From Siphonodentalium dalli (lineage: Eukaryota > Mollusca > Scaphopoda > Gadilida > Siphonodentaliidae): a stretch of DNA of 64,000 bases. Below the pieces are notes generated by a model. It saw only the letters and a program-made list of their open reading frames with translations. It was not told the origin of the DNA and made no database searches. The stretch lies in NCBI GenBank assembly GCA_032622095.1, contig CP136063.1, positions 69,109,980-69,173,979 on the forward strand, read 5' to 3'. Both the position numbers and the translations under genes were made by a program. How positions within the stretch are numbered: position 1 is the first letter of the stretch; each line of letters opens with the position of its first letter. Shown one piece after another: positions 13,756 to 25,620 of the stretch.

Positions 13756-14091
13756 CACCAAATGTGAGTATATACGCTACTTACCGTGTAATAGACAGAA
13801 TTTACAAATTATCACACTGATTCTCAGATGTCGGCGAGGTTTATACGGAACTGAAGAGTTCGCATTCGTTATATATCACTGACGAAAGGACACTGTTTGT
13901 TTGGACACTGCTGGTAAAATATCTTCGGAGAATCAGGGTTTGATTCCGAGAACCGCTGTTTCGTCTTCAGAGAATAAGTGGTTTATTCTGTGTTGAAACA
14001 TGCACGTCTGTTCAACCATGTCGTCCATTATATTGCTCTCAAAATGCATTGTGTCCTGAGTTCTAAATTGTTTGTCTGCTGCATTCCCACA

Positions 14092-14345
14092 CAAGCCTTG
14101 AAATAGTGAGTCTGTCATTTGCAGAATGAGGTCCCCAGAGGGTGAATTTAGTGATGCTACTCCGCATAGCGGGCTATCATTACCAAATTCACCCTCTGGT
14201 GACCTCATTCTGCTGAGGTGTAAGCAGAATGAGGTCCCCAGAGGGTGAAATTTGTGATGCTAGCCCGCTATGCGGGGTAGCATCACTAAATTCACCCTCT
14301 GGGGACCTAATTCTGCAAATGACAGACACACTATTTCAAGGCTTG
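14092..14345. mobile_element. hAT-type double-hairpin MITE, short form
   Basis: The ends CAAGCCTTGAAATAGTG and CACTATTTCAAGGCTTG are exact complements. Flanks TTCCCACA and TGCCCCCA agree at 6 of 8 positions, a decayed 8-bp target duplication. Inside are two hairpins, each made from CAGAATGAGGTCCCCAGAGG and its complement around a GCGGG loop region, separated by about 14 bases. The minus-strand frame at 13933-14208 is read-through of these hairpins. Confidence 0.75.
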
Positions 14346-14349
14346 TGCC

Positions 14350-14815
14350 CCCATGTATTTATACAATAAGCGGGATTGTGTAGCATGATATCACGTACAT
14401 TGCAGTCAACATATAAATTGAGTCAAAATAGCAAACATATCGGCCGGAATGGCAGGATATAAGAACAAGGCCGTACCCAGTTTTTTTTTCAGAAGGCGCG
14501 GGTTCGTAAATTCGGCATCATCGAGCGGGTGGGTGCCCCCATCCTATTGGTGGAGGGGGGTTCCGTGTGACCTTCCCCGGGGAATGTTTTGAAATTCTGA
14601 TGCATTGGGATCGAGTGGTTCTAGAGCTACCAAAGAAAAACATTGTTTTTGTTTCACAAACAAAATACCTATGTAACACTATTTATCCCCTCTAGAATTG
14701 TAAGCCTTCTTAGGCACCATTGTTCTTCTAGGGCTATAACACGCCGTACCCCGGTGTTCTTGTTCGATATATGTTAACTAAACAGGAAACAATTATTTTA
14801 TTTTGCCCCGCAAAA
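14350..14815. other. No gene recognised
   Basis: Mixed sequence with a T run near 14480. From about 14795 it becomes similar to the 88-bp unit that starts the next array. Confidence 0.4.
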
Positions 14816-14816
14816 A

Positions 14817-16184
14817 TGGTCGTCGCTAAATAGAGAAGACAGATTTTACAAGGGTCATAACAATCTCGTATGCCCCTTGTAAAACTGATATTACCCGGCA
14901 AAAATTGTCGTCGCTATATAGAGAAGACAGATTTTACAAGGGTCATAACAATCTCGTATGCCCCTTGTAAAACTGATATTACCCGGCAAAAATTGTCGTC
15001 GCTATATAGAGAAGACAGATTTTACAAGGGTCATAACAATCTCGTATGCCCCTTGTAAAACTGATATTACCAGGCAAATATTGTCGTCGCTATATAGAGA
15101 AGACAGATTTTTACAAGGGTCATAACAATCTCGTATGCCCCTTGTAAAACTGATATTACCCGGCAAAAATTGTTGTCGATATATAGAGAAGACAGATTTT
15201 ATAAGGGTCATAACAATCTCGTATGCCCCTTGTAAAACTGATATTACCCCGCAAAAATTGTCGTCGCTATATAGAGAAGACATATTTTACAAGGGTCATA
15301 ACAAACTCGTATGCCCCTTGTAAAACTGATATTACCGTGTCGTCGCTATATAGAGAAGACAGATTTTACAAGGGTCATATAACAATCTCGTATGCCCCTT
15401 GTAAAACTGATATTACCCGGCAAAAATTGTCGTCGCTATATAGAGAAGACCGATTTTACAAGGGTCATAACAATATCGTATGCCCCTTGTAAAACTGATA
15501 TTACCCGGCAAAAATTGTCGTCGCTATATAGAGAAGACCGATTTTACAAGGGTCATAACAATCTCGTATGCCCCTTGTAAAACTGATATTAGCCGGCAAA
15601 AATTGTCGTCGCTATATAGAGAAGACAGATTTTACAAGGGTCATAACAATCTCGTATGCCCCTTGTAAAACTGATATTACCCGGCAAAAATTGTTGTCGC
15701 TATATAGAGAAGACAGATTTTACAAGGGTCATAACATTCTCGTATGCCCCTTGTAAAACTGATATTACCCGGAAAAAATTGTCGTCGCTATATAGAGAAG
15801 ACATATTTTACAAGGGTCATAACAAACTCGTATGCCCCTTGTAAAACTGATATTACCGTGTCGTCGCTATATAGAGAAGACAGATTTTACAAGGGTCATA
15901 ACAATCTCGTATGCCCCTTGTAAAGCTGATATTACCCGGCAAAAATTGTCGTCGCTACATAGAGAAGACAGATTTTACAAGGGTCATAACAATCTCGTAT
16001 GCCCTTTGTAAAACTGATATTACCCGGCAAAAATTGTCGTCGCAATATAGAGAAGACAGATTTTACAAGGGTCATAACAATCTCGTATGCCCCTTGTAAA
16101 ACTGATATTACCCGGCAAAAAATGTCGTCGCTATATAGAGAAGACATATTTTACAAGGGTCATAACAATCTCGTATGCCCCTAG
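14817..16184 (+). repeat. Tandem array of an 88-bp unit, about 16 copies
   Basis: The block CTCGTATGCCCCTTGTAAAA recurs with spacings of 88, 88, 89, 88, 88, 81, 88, 88, 88, 88, 88, 79, 88, 88 and 88. Each unit carries the inverted pair TTTTACAAGGG and CCCCTTGTAAAA, able to form an 11-12 bp stem with a loop of about 17. Shortened units (81 and 79) and their marked neighbours recur about 520 bp apart, a six-unit higher-order period. The roughly 62-codon frames in it follow from the repeat and are not genes. Confidence 0.95.
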
Positions 16185-16854
16185 TAGAATTTATATGACC
16201 CAGCAACAGTTTGAAAGTCGAATGTACATATTTCAAAGCCACGTTGATTCCTGGTGTACTGGTTATCGTGTTACTATTGCCGGGACATGACAATCTGCGG
16301 GATGGGATGGGATATGGGACAAAACGACAATATGCGGGACAGAATTACAAATTGCGTGGAACGGCAGATATCTCGAGTAATACAGGGCGTAGGGGGGCTC
16401 ATTTTGGAGTCTAATGATAGGCCCACATTCGCCCTATCCACATATATTAACCCTGCCACTGACCGGACACCAGAAGTTGCATTATTTGATCGACAACTGA
16501 CCTAACATGGGGTGGAATTTGGGATAGAATGACAATCTGCGGGACAGGATTTTCAAATTGCGTGGGACGGCCGATATCTCAAGGAATACAGCGCGTAGAG
16601 CGCTCCTTTTGGTGTCTAGCGAACGGTCCATATTCGCCCTATCCACACATATTAACCCCGCCACTGACCGGACACCGAAAGTTACATTATTCGGTCGACA
16701 ACTGACCTAACATAAAATGCCACAAACACGAAAAACTGCGTTCGACATTAATGTTTAGAATTTAGATTTCTCGATGAATACGATAGCAAACAACAAGTTT
16801 TAGGTATCAAATAACGTAGTGGAATACTGTGCATTCGTTTTTAGCTACAATATG

Positions 16855-18551
16855 GCTGTTTTAGTGCGAATATTGTAATGGCGAACATGCAAAGACGCGC
16901 CGATAAAACAGCTAAAACTAGACTCGATGTTTACAATTACAGGATCGATTTCAGCTGGTATATTCAATATAATGGGGCGTATATTATATCAAAATGTAGG
17001 ATTAGACACAGGGAATGTATTTTTTTCCAAACGGGTCCACCAGGCGGTGAAATTGTTGCAGAAATTCGCTCCAAGATATTCGCACTTATTTTTATTTCAG
17101 TTGTGACTAAAAGCCCAGATGCCGGAGCCAGGCGACTAAAAGCCAAGTTACAAAATAGATCAACTGGTTTGAACGAATGAATATGTCAATGGTAAGACTA
17201 TTCAAAAGAATATTCAAATCAAATAGTGTTTATAGACTTAAAAACTTATGGTCCGCCATTCATATGCGGTGGAGGTTCTCATATTATCTGCCAGTCATAC
17301 GCGGGGGAGGTTCTCGTATGAACATATTATCTGCCGGTCATCAGCGGTGAAGGTTCACATTATCCGCCAGTCATACGCGAGGGAAGTTCTCATATTATTC
17401 TCCAGTCATACTACGCGTGGGAGGTTCTGATATGAACACATTATCCGCCGGTCATATGCGAGGGAGGTTCTCATATAACCACCGGTCATACGCGAGGGAG
17501 GTTCTCATATTATCCTCCAGTCACACGTGGGGGAGGTTCTCATATTATCCTCAGGCGGATAGTATGTTCATATGAGAACCTCCCCAACGTATGACCGGAG
17601 GATAATATGAGAACCTCCCTCGCATATGACCGGCGGATAATATGTTCATATGAGAACCTCCACCGCGTATGACCGGTGGATAATATGTTCATATGAGAAC
17701 CTCCCCTACGTATGACCGGTGGATAATATGAACCTCCATCGCGTATGACCGGCAGATAATATGTTCATATCAGAACCTCCCCCACGTATGACCGGAGGAT
17801 AATATGAGAACCTCCCTCGCGTATGACCGGCAGATAATATGAACCTCCACCGCGTATGACCTGCGGATAATATGTTCATATGAGAACCTCCCCTACGTAT
17901 GACCGGAGGATAATATGAGAACCTCCTTCGCGTATGACCGGTGGATAATATGAACCTCCATCACGTATGACCGGCGGATAATATGTTCATATCAGAACCT
18001 CCCACGCGTAGTATGACTGGAGGATAATATGAGAACTTCCCTCGCGTATGACTGGCGGATAATGATGACCGGCAGATAATATGTTCATACGAGAACCTCC
18101 CCCGCGTATGACTGGCAGATAATATGAGAACCTGCACCGCATATGAATGGCGAACCATAAGTTTTTAAGTCTATAAACACTATTTGATTTGAATATTCTT
18201 TTGAATAGTCTTACCATTGACATATTCATTCGTTCAAACCAGTTGATCTATTTTGTAACTTGGCTTTTAGTCGCCGGGCTCCGGCATCTGGGCTTTTAGT
18301 CACAACTGAAATAAAAATAAGTGCGAATATCTTGGAGCGAATTTCTGCAACAATTTCACCGCCTGGTGGACCCATTTGGAAAAAAATACATTCCCTGTGT
18401 CTAATCCTACATTTTCATATAATATACGCCCCATTATAATGAATATACCAGCTGAAATCGATCCTGTAATTGTAAACATCGAGTCTAGTTTTAGCTGTTT
18501 TATCGGCGCGTCTTTGCATGTTCGCCATTACAATATTCGCACTAAAACAGC
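16855..18551. mobile_element. Foldback element, 1.7 kb
   Basis: A long palindrome whose arms begin GCTGTTTTAGTGCGAATATT and end with its complement. Each arm has an outer unique part of roughly 400 bp (16855-17235 and about 18150-18551) and an inner part of tandem 30-45 bp blocks. The outer parts are nearly identical: both could encode the same peptide beginning MANMQRRADKTAKTRLD on opposite strands. This structure matches Foldback-type elements. No target duplication was evident. Confidence 0.8.
17240..18150. repeat. Inner minisatellite of the foldback arms
   Basis: About 25 related blocks built on GAGGTTCTCATATTATC, a CCGGTCAT segment and a CGCG(A/G)GG segment. The direction switches near 17545-17560, so the left part reads inverted to the right part. 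Confidence 0.85.
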
Positions 18552-19716
18552 TGCATGGTGGGTCTGATTGGTGAACAAAATTCATTGACATGAGTTGTAT
18601 TTGGTGCATATAACTGTTAATCAAGCAAGCAATATACAGAGTTGAATCAGAAGTCAAACATGCCGATGTATGCAAGATATATGACATTGCTTACCATTAT
18701 TATTATTTTCGGAACCAATACCATAATGATGGTGGTAGCTAATTATATGAGGAACATATCCCATAAGAAGTTAAGAAGCAAAACTTCCATTGAAGTTAAG
18801 AAGCAAAACTTAAAAAAAAAAATTTAAACTGCCAGATCTAACAGAAAAGATGTTTCGAAATTGTAGACGATCAACTACAAGAGATATCAGAAGTGCACTG
18901 AACAGCGTCTGCGCTGCATCGATTGGTGATGTTGAATTAGCTCCAAATAAGCCTTTTTACTGGTTCGCGAGTTTCAAGATGGCCGATGGTTCCATATGGT
19001 CCGATTCCTAGCTTTTTATCCAACCCACCGGTAAAAGCCGGTAAAAGGTCAATATGAGAAGTAGCATCCATTTCGACCATTTGTAAACATTCGACAGCTG
19101 AGTGCGAGAATTTTTTATCAACATTTTATGGCTTAATTTCATTTATTCTGAGTGCAACTACGTGTTTAAGAATTGTTTTGTGGCCATGTCATCCATAGAG
19201 TTAAGATCTGGTGACGATGCAGACATTCAGACGCCCTTTTTTGTCAACGAACTTCCCATAAGTTACTGATAAATAGCGAGTTCTTGCGTTAAAAAAATAA
19301 CTCAAAAACATACGTGATACATCCAATCCATCTACTGTGCGAAACATATGTATCGTATGTATCCAGGGTGAGTGTTTAAATAGTTTTATGAAGTTCTCGC
19401 ACCTGCGATACGATAACGACCTGTTGCCATTTTATTTTGGGAATTCCCAGACTGGAGTCATATGCTAAACATAGTATAATACGTTATTTAAAGTGCTTAA
19501 ATATTATATCTCAATTGACAACACACACCGTCATTCTTATACATTAATGAAATGCAGTGACTATCGATGGCGAAATCGTTTTCATTAGTTTATGCATAAT
19601 ATGTCATTAAATTAAAACTTGTTCTCGGTAAATTTGACCGCACATATGGAGAGCGGTGCACTTTTGATATCTCTTAGCTGATCGTAATTTACAATATCAA
19701 AACGTCTATCTGTTTA

Positions 19717-20187
19717 AAGGTACTCAATCCGATAAAACTCCTCTCAAATACTATTTCAATGGCTTCGGGGGTCAAAAATATTTGATTCGAGTCGAGGAAG
19801 TCACCCATCAAAGCTCAGGTTTGTTAGATATCGATTTTAGAAATCTATTATTTTTCATTATCGGGAATACTATCTGGCCCAGAACTCAGTCAAAATTGCG
19901 TTAAAATTACCACTTGATTTTAGAGTTATCCATCCTTGTCTGCTTGAATAGATTTGGAGTACACATCCAGAGCAGATTACGGCAGTTATTAGTACTCATC
20001 TCGAGAACATAACAAATTTCAAAAATCAATATCTAATAACTCTGAGCTTTGTTTGATGGGTTCCTCGACTCGAATCAAATATTTTTTACCCCCAAAGCCA
20101 AAGAAATAGTAATATAGGACCCTCTGATCGGATTGTTGTTGTTGGAATCTGTTGAGATGGGGACCCTCTTTACGGATTGAGTACCTT
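19717..20187. mobile_element. Long-arm palindromic MITE, TA target
   Basis: The ends AAGGTACTCAATCCG and CGGATTGAGTACCTT pair and are flanked by TA on both sides. Inner arms pair over roughly 190 bp with gaps (TTTGATTCGAGTCGAGGAAG with TTCCTCGACTCGAATCAAA). A related end is seen near 1775-1805. Confidence 0.65.
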
Positions 20188-20238
20188 TAATCTGGCAGTT
20201 TTAAAATGTTCTAGTCCGTCGATAATTTAATAATGTTG

Positions 20239-20638
20239 TTAACCCTTTACCCAACAGAAGGACCCTGTGCCAATGCATTCTCTTATATATGCGAGTCGAC
20301 CATAGGTCGCCTCGCATATATAAGAGAATGCATTGGCTTAACACATTACAAATTATAAAATTGTTAAAGAATATAAGAAAAAATGGTAAAAAGTGTTAAA
20401 AAAAGATTTTTTTTAGGCCAATGCATTCTCTTATATATGCGAGGCGACCTATGGTCGACTCGCATATATAAGAGAATGCATTGGCACAGGGTATAACTAT
20501 AACCATCACAATGTGGTCAATGAGCCGGTTCCAATGATATCCATATTTGTATGGTTTTATTGAGACAGACCGAAGATATTTTAGGCTGTTGAAGCTTTAT
20601 TTGACCGGTTTTGGCCGGTTTGTTGGGTAGAGGGTTAA
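20239..20638. mobile_element. piggyBac-type MITE, TTAACCCTTTACCCAAC family
   Basis: TTAACCCTTTACCCAAC at the left and GTTGGGTAGAGGGTTAA at the right give a TTAA-flanked pair of terminal repeats. It contains two copies of the palindromic core CCAATGCATTCTCTTATATA, at about 20268-20337 and 20418-20486. The second core is the reverse complement of the first. Confidence 0.85.
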
Positions 20639-21313
20639 TGGACTCGCAATTGCTGTTTTTGTCCAACATTTTGGTAGACTTTTATTTGCTTTCGAGCCTC
20701 AAATATGTTAGTCCGTAATCTTGACATTAATTAATTAGTAAAATATTGTCTGTTTTGTGTAAGTATATCGGCTGCTATATATGCACTGTCTCATCAAATG
20801 TTCGATCCACTTTCACTTGCTAAGTTAAGAAGAAACACCTCGATCTTTGTCTGCAGAACTCAATGAATTTTGATCACCAATCAGACCCATCACGCAGCTA
20901 GTTCTTAGTTAATTAACACATAGGCACGGCTCATGCCTTTGTGTTACCACCAACCGAGAACAAGAATGGCATCATATCCACTAAAGATTGATATATACAC
21001 TATAATTGAACATTATTAACACTTAATCATTAATTTTAGACTTGTTCTCGGTAAATAGTATCTCCGATATTCCTCAGGATATCGGCTGTACCATGCAATT
21101 TCAAACTCTGTTCCGCAGATTGTCATTCTGTTCAGTATTCCATCCCATTCCGCAGATTGTCATGTCCGGCAATACCACTATAGGACTTTTAGATGGCTAC
21201 AACATGTCCATTATATTGTTATGTGCCAACACACTCAACAGAGATATTCTATATTCAACACAAGCCCCAACACATTATTTACACATAGCTTATATGGCAA
21301 TCAGGCATGTGCA

Positions 21314-22479
21314 TAGTCCAAGTCTTCTCGTACTAAAGCCGGCTAAGATATTGGGATGGAGGTGCCGGTCTTTAGTCCAAGACCGCTTGTATACCAATCC
21401 TATGACACGACTTACGCCCACGATCTGTGGCGGGAATTTGTGGTGTATTTTACTCGATTTACCTAGCAAATCAATACATGATGCTATATACATCGGAAAG
21501 GCTTACATCTTATGGTCATAATGGTGTATAATAATCTAACTTTAATGTTAAATTACACATAGAATATTCCGGTTGATTGACACAAACATCGATTTGTTTC
21601 TCTGTTTGTTTACGTTTTAACCGAAAGCCGAAGTGGTCCGAATAAGTTCGGCATAATCCGCTGTTTGTTCTGGGAATTCTACTTTCCGTTTCTATATATA
21701 GCGCGGGTTTTCCGAACAAAAATGGCGAAAACCGATCGCCCGAAAGTCCAGTTTTCTATGTGCTTTCAGAACAATTCCCGCACTAAAAACTTAATGACAT
21801 AATGGAGGATCAGAACGGTAGTTTTGTTGACAATTTTCGCAAGCAACTTGTCAAAATTGGAGCAAATTAGAACTCTTGTGTCTGACTTGCCATGCGTGTG
21901 ATGTGCATTTTGACATCTGTGTTGATAAAATAATCGGAGAACCGAATCACACAGTTTCGAAATATAGTTCTTCCGTTTTAGTGGGACTTTTCAAACTTAA
22001 GGTTCATTTATTTAGTGTATTACATTTATATCTCCAATGTTTAATTAATCTATTTATTATTTTATTTATTGACACACATAATTACGATTACAATGGAGAA
22101 TTCATCGTAATTTGCGTTGTTGTCCAAAATCTACGGAATATTTTCAACGGAAAATGCCGAACACAGTTCGCGAGGTCAACCGAGTTCGCATACTTTAAAA
22201 AAATTGTAAACATTGAGGTAAATGTCTCTTTTCGCATTAAATTACCGTTTTAAATTCACAACTGATGTTGGTTTCAGATAAAATAGCATGTCTTCTGCGG
22301 AAAATATCCGTTTATTGTCGCAATTGTGATATTTTATTTCATATAATTGTGGTTTTATTTGAGCGGGTCACTAACGCTTAAGTCGTGTCATAAGAATGCA
22401 TGGGCCTGGAACTCGGACTAAAGACCGGCACCTCCATCCCAATATCTTAGCCGGTTTTAGTACGAGAAGACTTGGACTA
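21314..22479. mobile_element. Mutator-like non-autonomous element
   Basis: The terminal inverted repeats are about 70 bp (TAGTCCAAGTCTTCTCGTAC at the left, its complement at the right) and highly similar. They are flanked by a perfect 9-bp duplication, GCATGTGCA, at 21305-21313 and 22480-22488. Long terminal repeats with a 9-bp duplication fit Mutator-like elements. Frames inside (for example 21876-22253) have no recognised transposase motif. Confidence 0.75.
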
Positions 22480-22616
22480 GCATGTGCAGTGTGACAATTC
22501 ATATTAATCCAGGAAGTCATACTGGACTCCGAATGAGTCAAGAATATCCAATATGAAAAGTTCCTATAGGAATATGCCTAGATTTCCTATAGGATTCCAA
22601 TATGGTTTTTGTATGC

Positions 22617-24285
22617 AAATAATAATAATAATAATAAATAGTTTTTATATAGCGCTTTATCCCAGATGGCCCAGAGCGCTTACATTCCTACTAGTACCCT
22701 GCCCTCTATCACCCGTGATATACATACATCTATACACACCACAAACCTATATACACATCAAAATAATTAAACAACATCTGAGGTAACTTCCCCATAGCGA
22801 GCACAGAATAATTAACTTTTTAACAAAGTTTTGAATTCGGTCGGAGAGTTTGCAAATCTTGTGTCGTGTCTCAGTGAGTTCCAAACATTTGGCGCATACG
22901 AATCAAATGCTCTATCGCCATAATTTTTCAAATTTTTTGATGGAATATCCATTAGAGCTTGTGCCTTTGACCTCAGATTCGTAGGTGGAACATACATACT
23001 TAAAAGTTTATCAAAATATTGAGGCAATACAGGGAGAATGCTTGAACTAGATTCTGATTTTTTGTAACAGAAAGACGCACACTTGTAGTCTATGCGTGCA
23101 CGAATAGGAAGGTAGTGTAGTTCTTGTAGCAATGGTGTTACATGCTGTGAAAATTTTGGTTTGCGGGAAACAATCCTTGCAGCAACATTAATTATTTTTT
23201 TTGCAATTTATCCAAGTATTCAGTTGTGATGCCGGCGAGAATGGCATTACAATAGTCTAGTTTTGAAAATACAAATGAAGAAACAAGTGTCCGTGACCAT
23301 GTCTGTGTTAAATATGGCCGTAACTGCGAGATGCGACGAAGCTCCATAAACATGGATTTGCACATTGAGTTGACCTGTAAGTTCATGGATAGTGTGTTAT
23401 CCAAAACAACACCTAGAATTTTGACAGACGCTGATAACTGAATAACCTATTTTAATATGGTGAACATCAGTGTGTTTAATGTGGTAATCGGTTCCACATA
23501 ACATCAACTCAGTTTTTTCTTCGTTTAACTTAAGTTCATTAATTTCCATCCACGATTTTACATCAGTTATACAGTCCTGTATTTGTTTCAAGTTTTCAAT
23601 TATGTCACAAGGCGGGAAAGAAAGGTACATTTGAATACCGTCAGCATACCTGTGGTAACGAACACCACTGGATATAATTACATCACCGAGCGGCTTGACG
23701 TACATCGAATATAAAACAGGTCCTAAAACTGAGTCTTGCGGGACTCCGAAGTGAAGCAATTTAGGTTCCGAGAACGTGTCGCCAATCTGTACTTGTTGTG
23801 TACGATCAGTCAGATACGATTGGAACCAATCGATAAGAGTTTCCGATAAACCAAATGTGGAAGAGAGCCGCTTAATAAGGATGGAATGATCGATTGTGTC
23901 GAACGCGGCGGACAAATCCAGACAGGCAACAATTGTTACAAGGCCTTCATCTGCTGCATTGAGGAGATCACTTGTGATGCATATTAAGGCCGTTTCTGTG
24001 CTATGATTTTGTCTGTATCCAGACTGGAATGGCTCATTGAGTTTGTTGTTATCCAAGTGATCACGAAGTTGATACAACACGACACGTTCTAACATTTTAG
24101 AGATGAATTGGAAGTTTGAAACAGGCCTGTAATTTTTTAAGTTGTTCCGGTCCAATCTTGGCTTCTTCAGGAGTGGTTTAACAATTGCATGCTTAAAAAT
24201 GTCAGGAAAAATGCCATGTCTTAAAGATGAATTAAATATAGATGCTATTGCTGATGCCAGCACTTCACTGTGTTCCTATAGATTA
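22617..24285 (-). mobile_element. L2-like LINE, 5'-truncated
   Basis: Read on the minus strand it encodes part of a reverse transcriptase and a C-terminal region, followed by a 3' tail with GCGCTCTGGGCC and GATAAAGCGCTATATAAA, and ends in an (ATT)n run at 22618-22637. A GCGCTATATAAA tail with a trinucleotide end is typical of L2-type LINEs and related SINEs. The 5' part, including any endonuclease, is missing. Confidence 0.8.
22812..24263 (-). pseudogene. Reverse transcriptase remnant of the L2-like LINE
   Basis: The longest open part (24263-23397, 288 codons) shows NYRPVSNFQFISKMLERVV, QNHSTETAL, LDLSAAFDTIDHSIL and GVPQDSVLGP. Two signature sites are damaged: GVPQGS has become GVPQDS, and the catalytic YADD is YADG at 23637-23648. 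Frame breaks follow near 23400 and 23190; the pieces 23404-23192 and 23132-22812 carry the downstream thumb and C-terminal region (SKLDYCNAILAGI, LHYLPIRARIDYK). It cannot encode an active enzyme as it stands. Confidence 0.9.
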
Positions 24286-24435
24286 TAGTATTCCTATAGG
24301 TTCGAACATATGGGGTTTCATATATGGGCTTCATCTAGCAAAATATAGCTATAGCTATAGGATTCCCTATATGACAGAATGAGCAGAATCTCACCCCCCC
24401 CCCCCCCGACATATTTTTAGGCATTAAACAGGTAT

Positions 24436-25005
24436 AATGGAACTCGTATATAAGAGAATGAACTGGCTTACAAGGTCAAGGTAAATAATGCTAGGCCAAT
24501 GTTTTATCTTATATATGCGAGGTTTAAGAATCCTATGTGAGACTTGCATATATAAAAGAATGCATGGGCAAAGGGTTTTCACAAAATTTCAGGAATTTCC
24601 AATTTTTATATAATATTTTTCTGGGCAGTCAACCCTAACAGTAACAGTATTTTACAAGATTGTTATTAGTAACAACATCCACATGGGTGGACATACACGT
24701 ATGATCTGTGCAACCTAAATCAAATTTCCTGTACACTGGTCTCAAATGGAATTGGTTAAGAATGTGGATAATGTCCTTGTTTGTTAAACATTAAAATATC
24801 AGTAACTATTTAAATCTAACCACCAACTTAGAAGCTGTCAAGTTGCTACTTCAAGTTTAAAACAATACTTACCTTGACCTTGTAAGCTAGTACATTCTCT
24901 TATATATGCGAGGCTCCATATGGGATACTCGCATATATAAGTGAATGCAATGCCACAGGATCTTTAATGCTGCACCAGCAAAGCTCCCTTCATGAAAGTT
25001 TTAAT
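24436..25005. mobile_element. piggyBac-type MITE remnants
   Basis: Two blocks (24436-24600 and 24870-25005) carry diverged palindromic cores (TTATATATGCGAGG, GCATATATAA) and linking sequence with TTACAAGGTCAAGGTAAA. The right end CTCCCTTCATGAAAG resembles the TTAACCCTTTCATG family. No intact ends. Confidence 0.55.
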
Positions 25006-25284
25006 AGCAAAATAAGATGATAAAATTTGATAACAGAGCTTTAATAATGTACTCATCAATAAATGTATGTGTATGAGATTATAAATTATAACACACTAAA
25101 AATAAATAACAGTTGTGTAAATCTGTGTAAACAATAAATATTTATTTATCACAGAATTTTTCTATAGTAAAATACCAAAGGCGTGATATTGAACAAACTA
25201 TGTTAAACATTCTAGCACTAACTTATAAATACGATGTAATGCCAGATTTGTACACCAGAGTATATCAATGCCAAGACATGCATA

Positions 25285-25495
25285 CAGTAATGTCCTAAAT
25301 AATCGACTCCTTAACCACAGCAGAATTATGGGTAGCTTTTCAGGATTTAGTCGGAAATATGGCTTGTTGCCATTCATCGGAAAGCCCTCACAGAGCTTTC
25401 AGATGAATGGCAACAAGCCATATTTCCGACTAAATCCTGAAAAGTTACCCATAATTCTGCTGTGGTCAAGGAGTCGATTATTTAGGACATTACTG
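25285..25495. mobile_element. mariner-type palindromic MITE
   Basis: The ends CAGTAATGTCCTAAAT and ATTTAGGACATTACTG are flanked by TA on both sides. The whole element is a near-perfect palindrome built on AGCAGAATTATGGGTA and GGAAATATGGCTTGTTGCCA. A TA target with CAGT ends fits Tc1/mariner. The 89-codon frame on it is not a gene. Confidence 0.85.
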
Positions 25496-25620
25496 TACAT
25501 GTATGTATCACAAGGCAACTCATATCTAAGGACTTAATGTTCTCAGGCCATCTTTTTTATTTGTTGCTTTATGGATAATTGTTTTTAAAGATGCATAATC
25601 TGAATTAACGCTCCCAAATC

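Larger units (their letters stand above)
18549..20899. mobile_element. Element with 40-bp terminal inverted repeats
   Basis: The left end AGCTGCATGGTGGGTCTGAT and following (18549-18588) and the right end (20860-20899) are inverted copies differing at about three positions. It abuts the foldback element directly, sharing the CAGCTG junction. A 61-codon frame at 18642-18827 has one hydrophobic stretch but no recognised domain. Class unknown. Confidence 0.55.
16270..21180. mobile_element. Composite bounded by about 130-bp inverted repeats
   Basis: The left arm (GCCGGGACATGACAATCTGC and following, 16270-16385) is found inverted at 21050-21180. The left arm is itself tandemly duplicated (second copy about 16520-16700). 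Inside lie the foldback element 16855-18551, the element 18549-20899 and two MITEs. No transposase was recognised. The outer boundary and target duplication are uncertain. Confidence 0.5.

Noticed and set aside
14817-16184. CRISPR array
   Set aside because: Units are homogeneous 88-mers without variable spacers, and the DNA is eukaryotic.
14817-16293. Many overlapping frames of about 60-90 codons on both strands
   Set aside because: They are produced by the 88-bp unit; no domain, and each frame just spans about two units.
16878-18687. Possible conserved peptide encoded in both foldback arms
   Set aside because: The identity follows from the inverted repeat; the frames diverge at the arm ends and no domain is recognisable.
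21042-21521. 159-codon plus-strand frame
   Set aside because: It crosses the composite's inverted repeat and the end of the Mutator-like element; no domain.
21876-22253. 125-codon frame inside the Mutator-like element
   Set aside because: No transposase motif; AT-rich hydrophobic composition as in chance frames.
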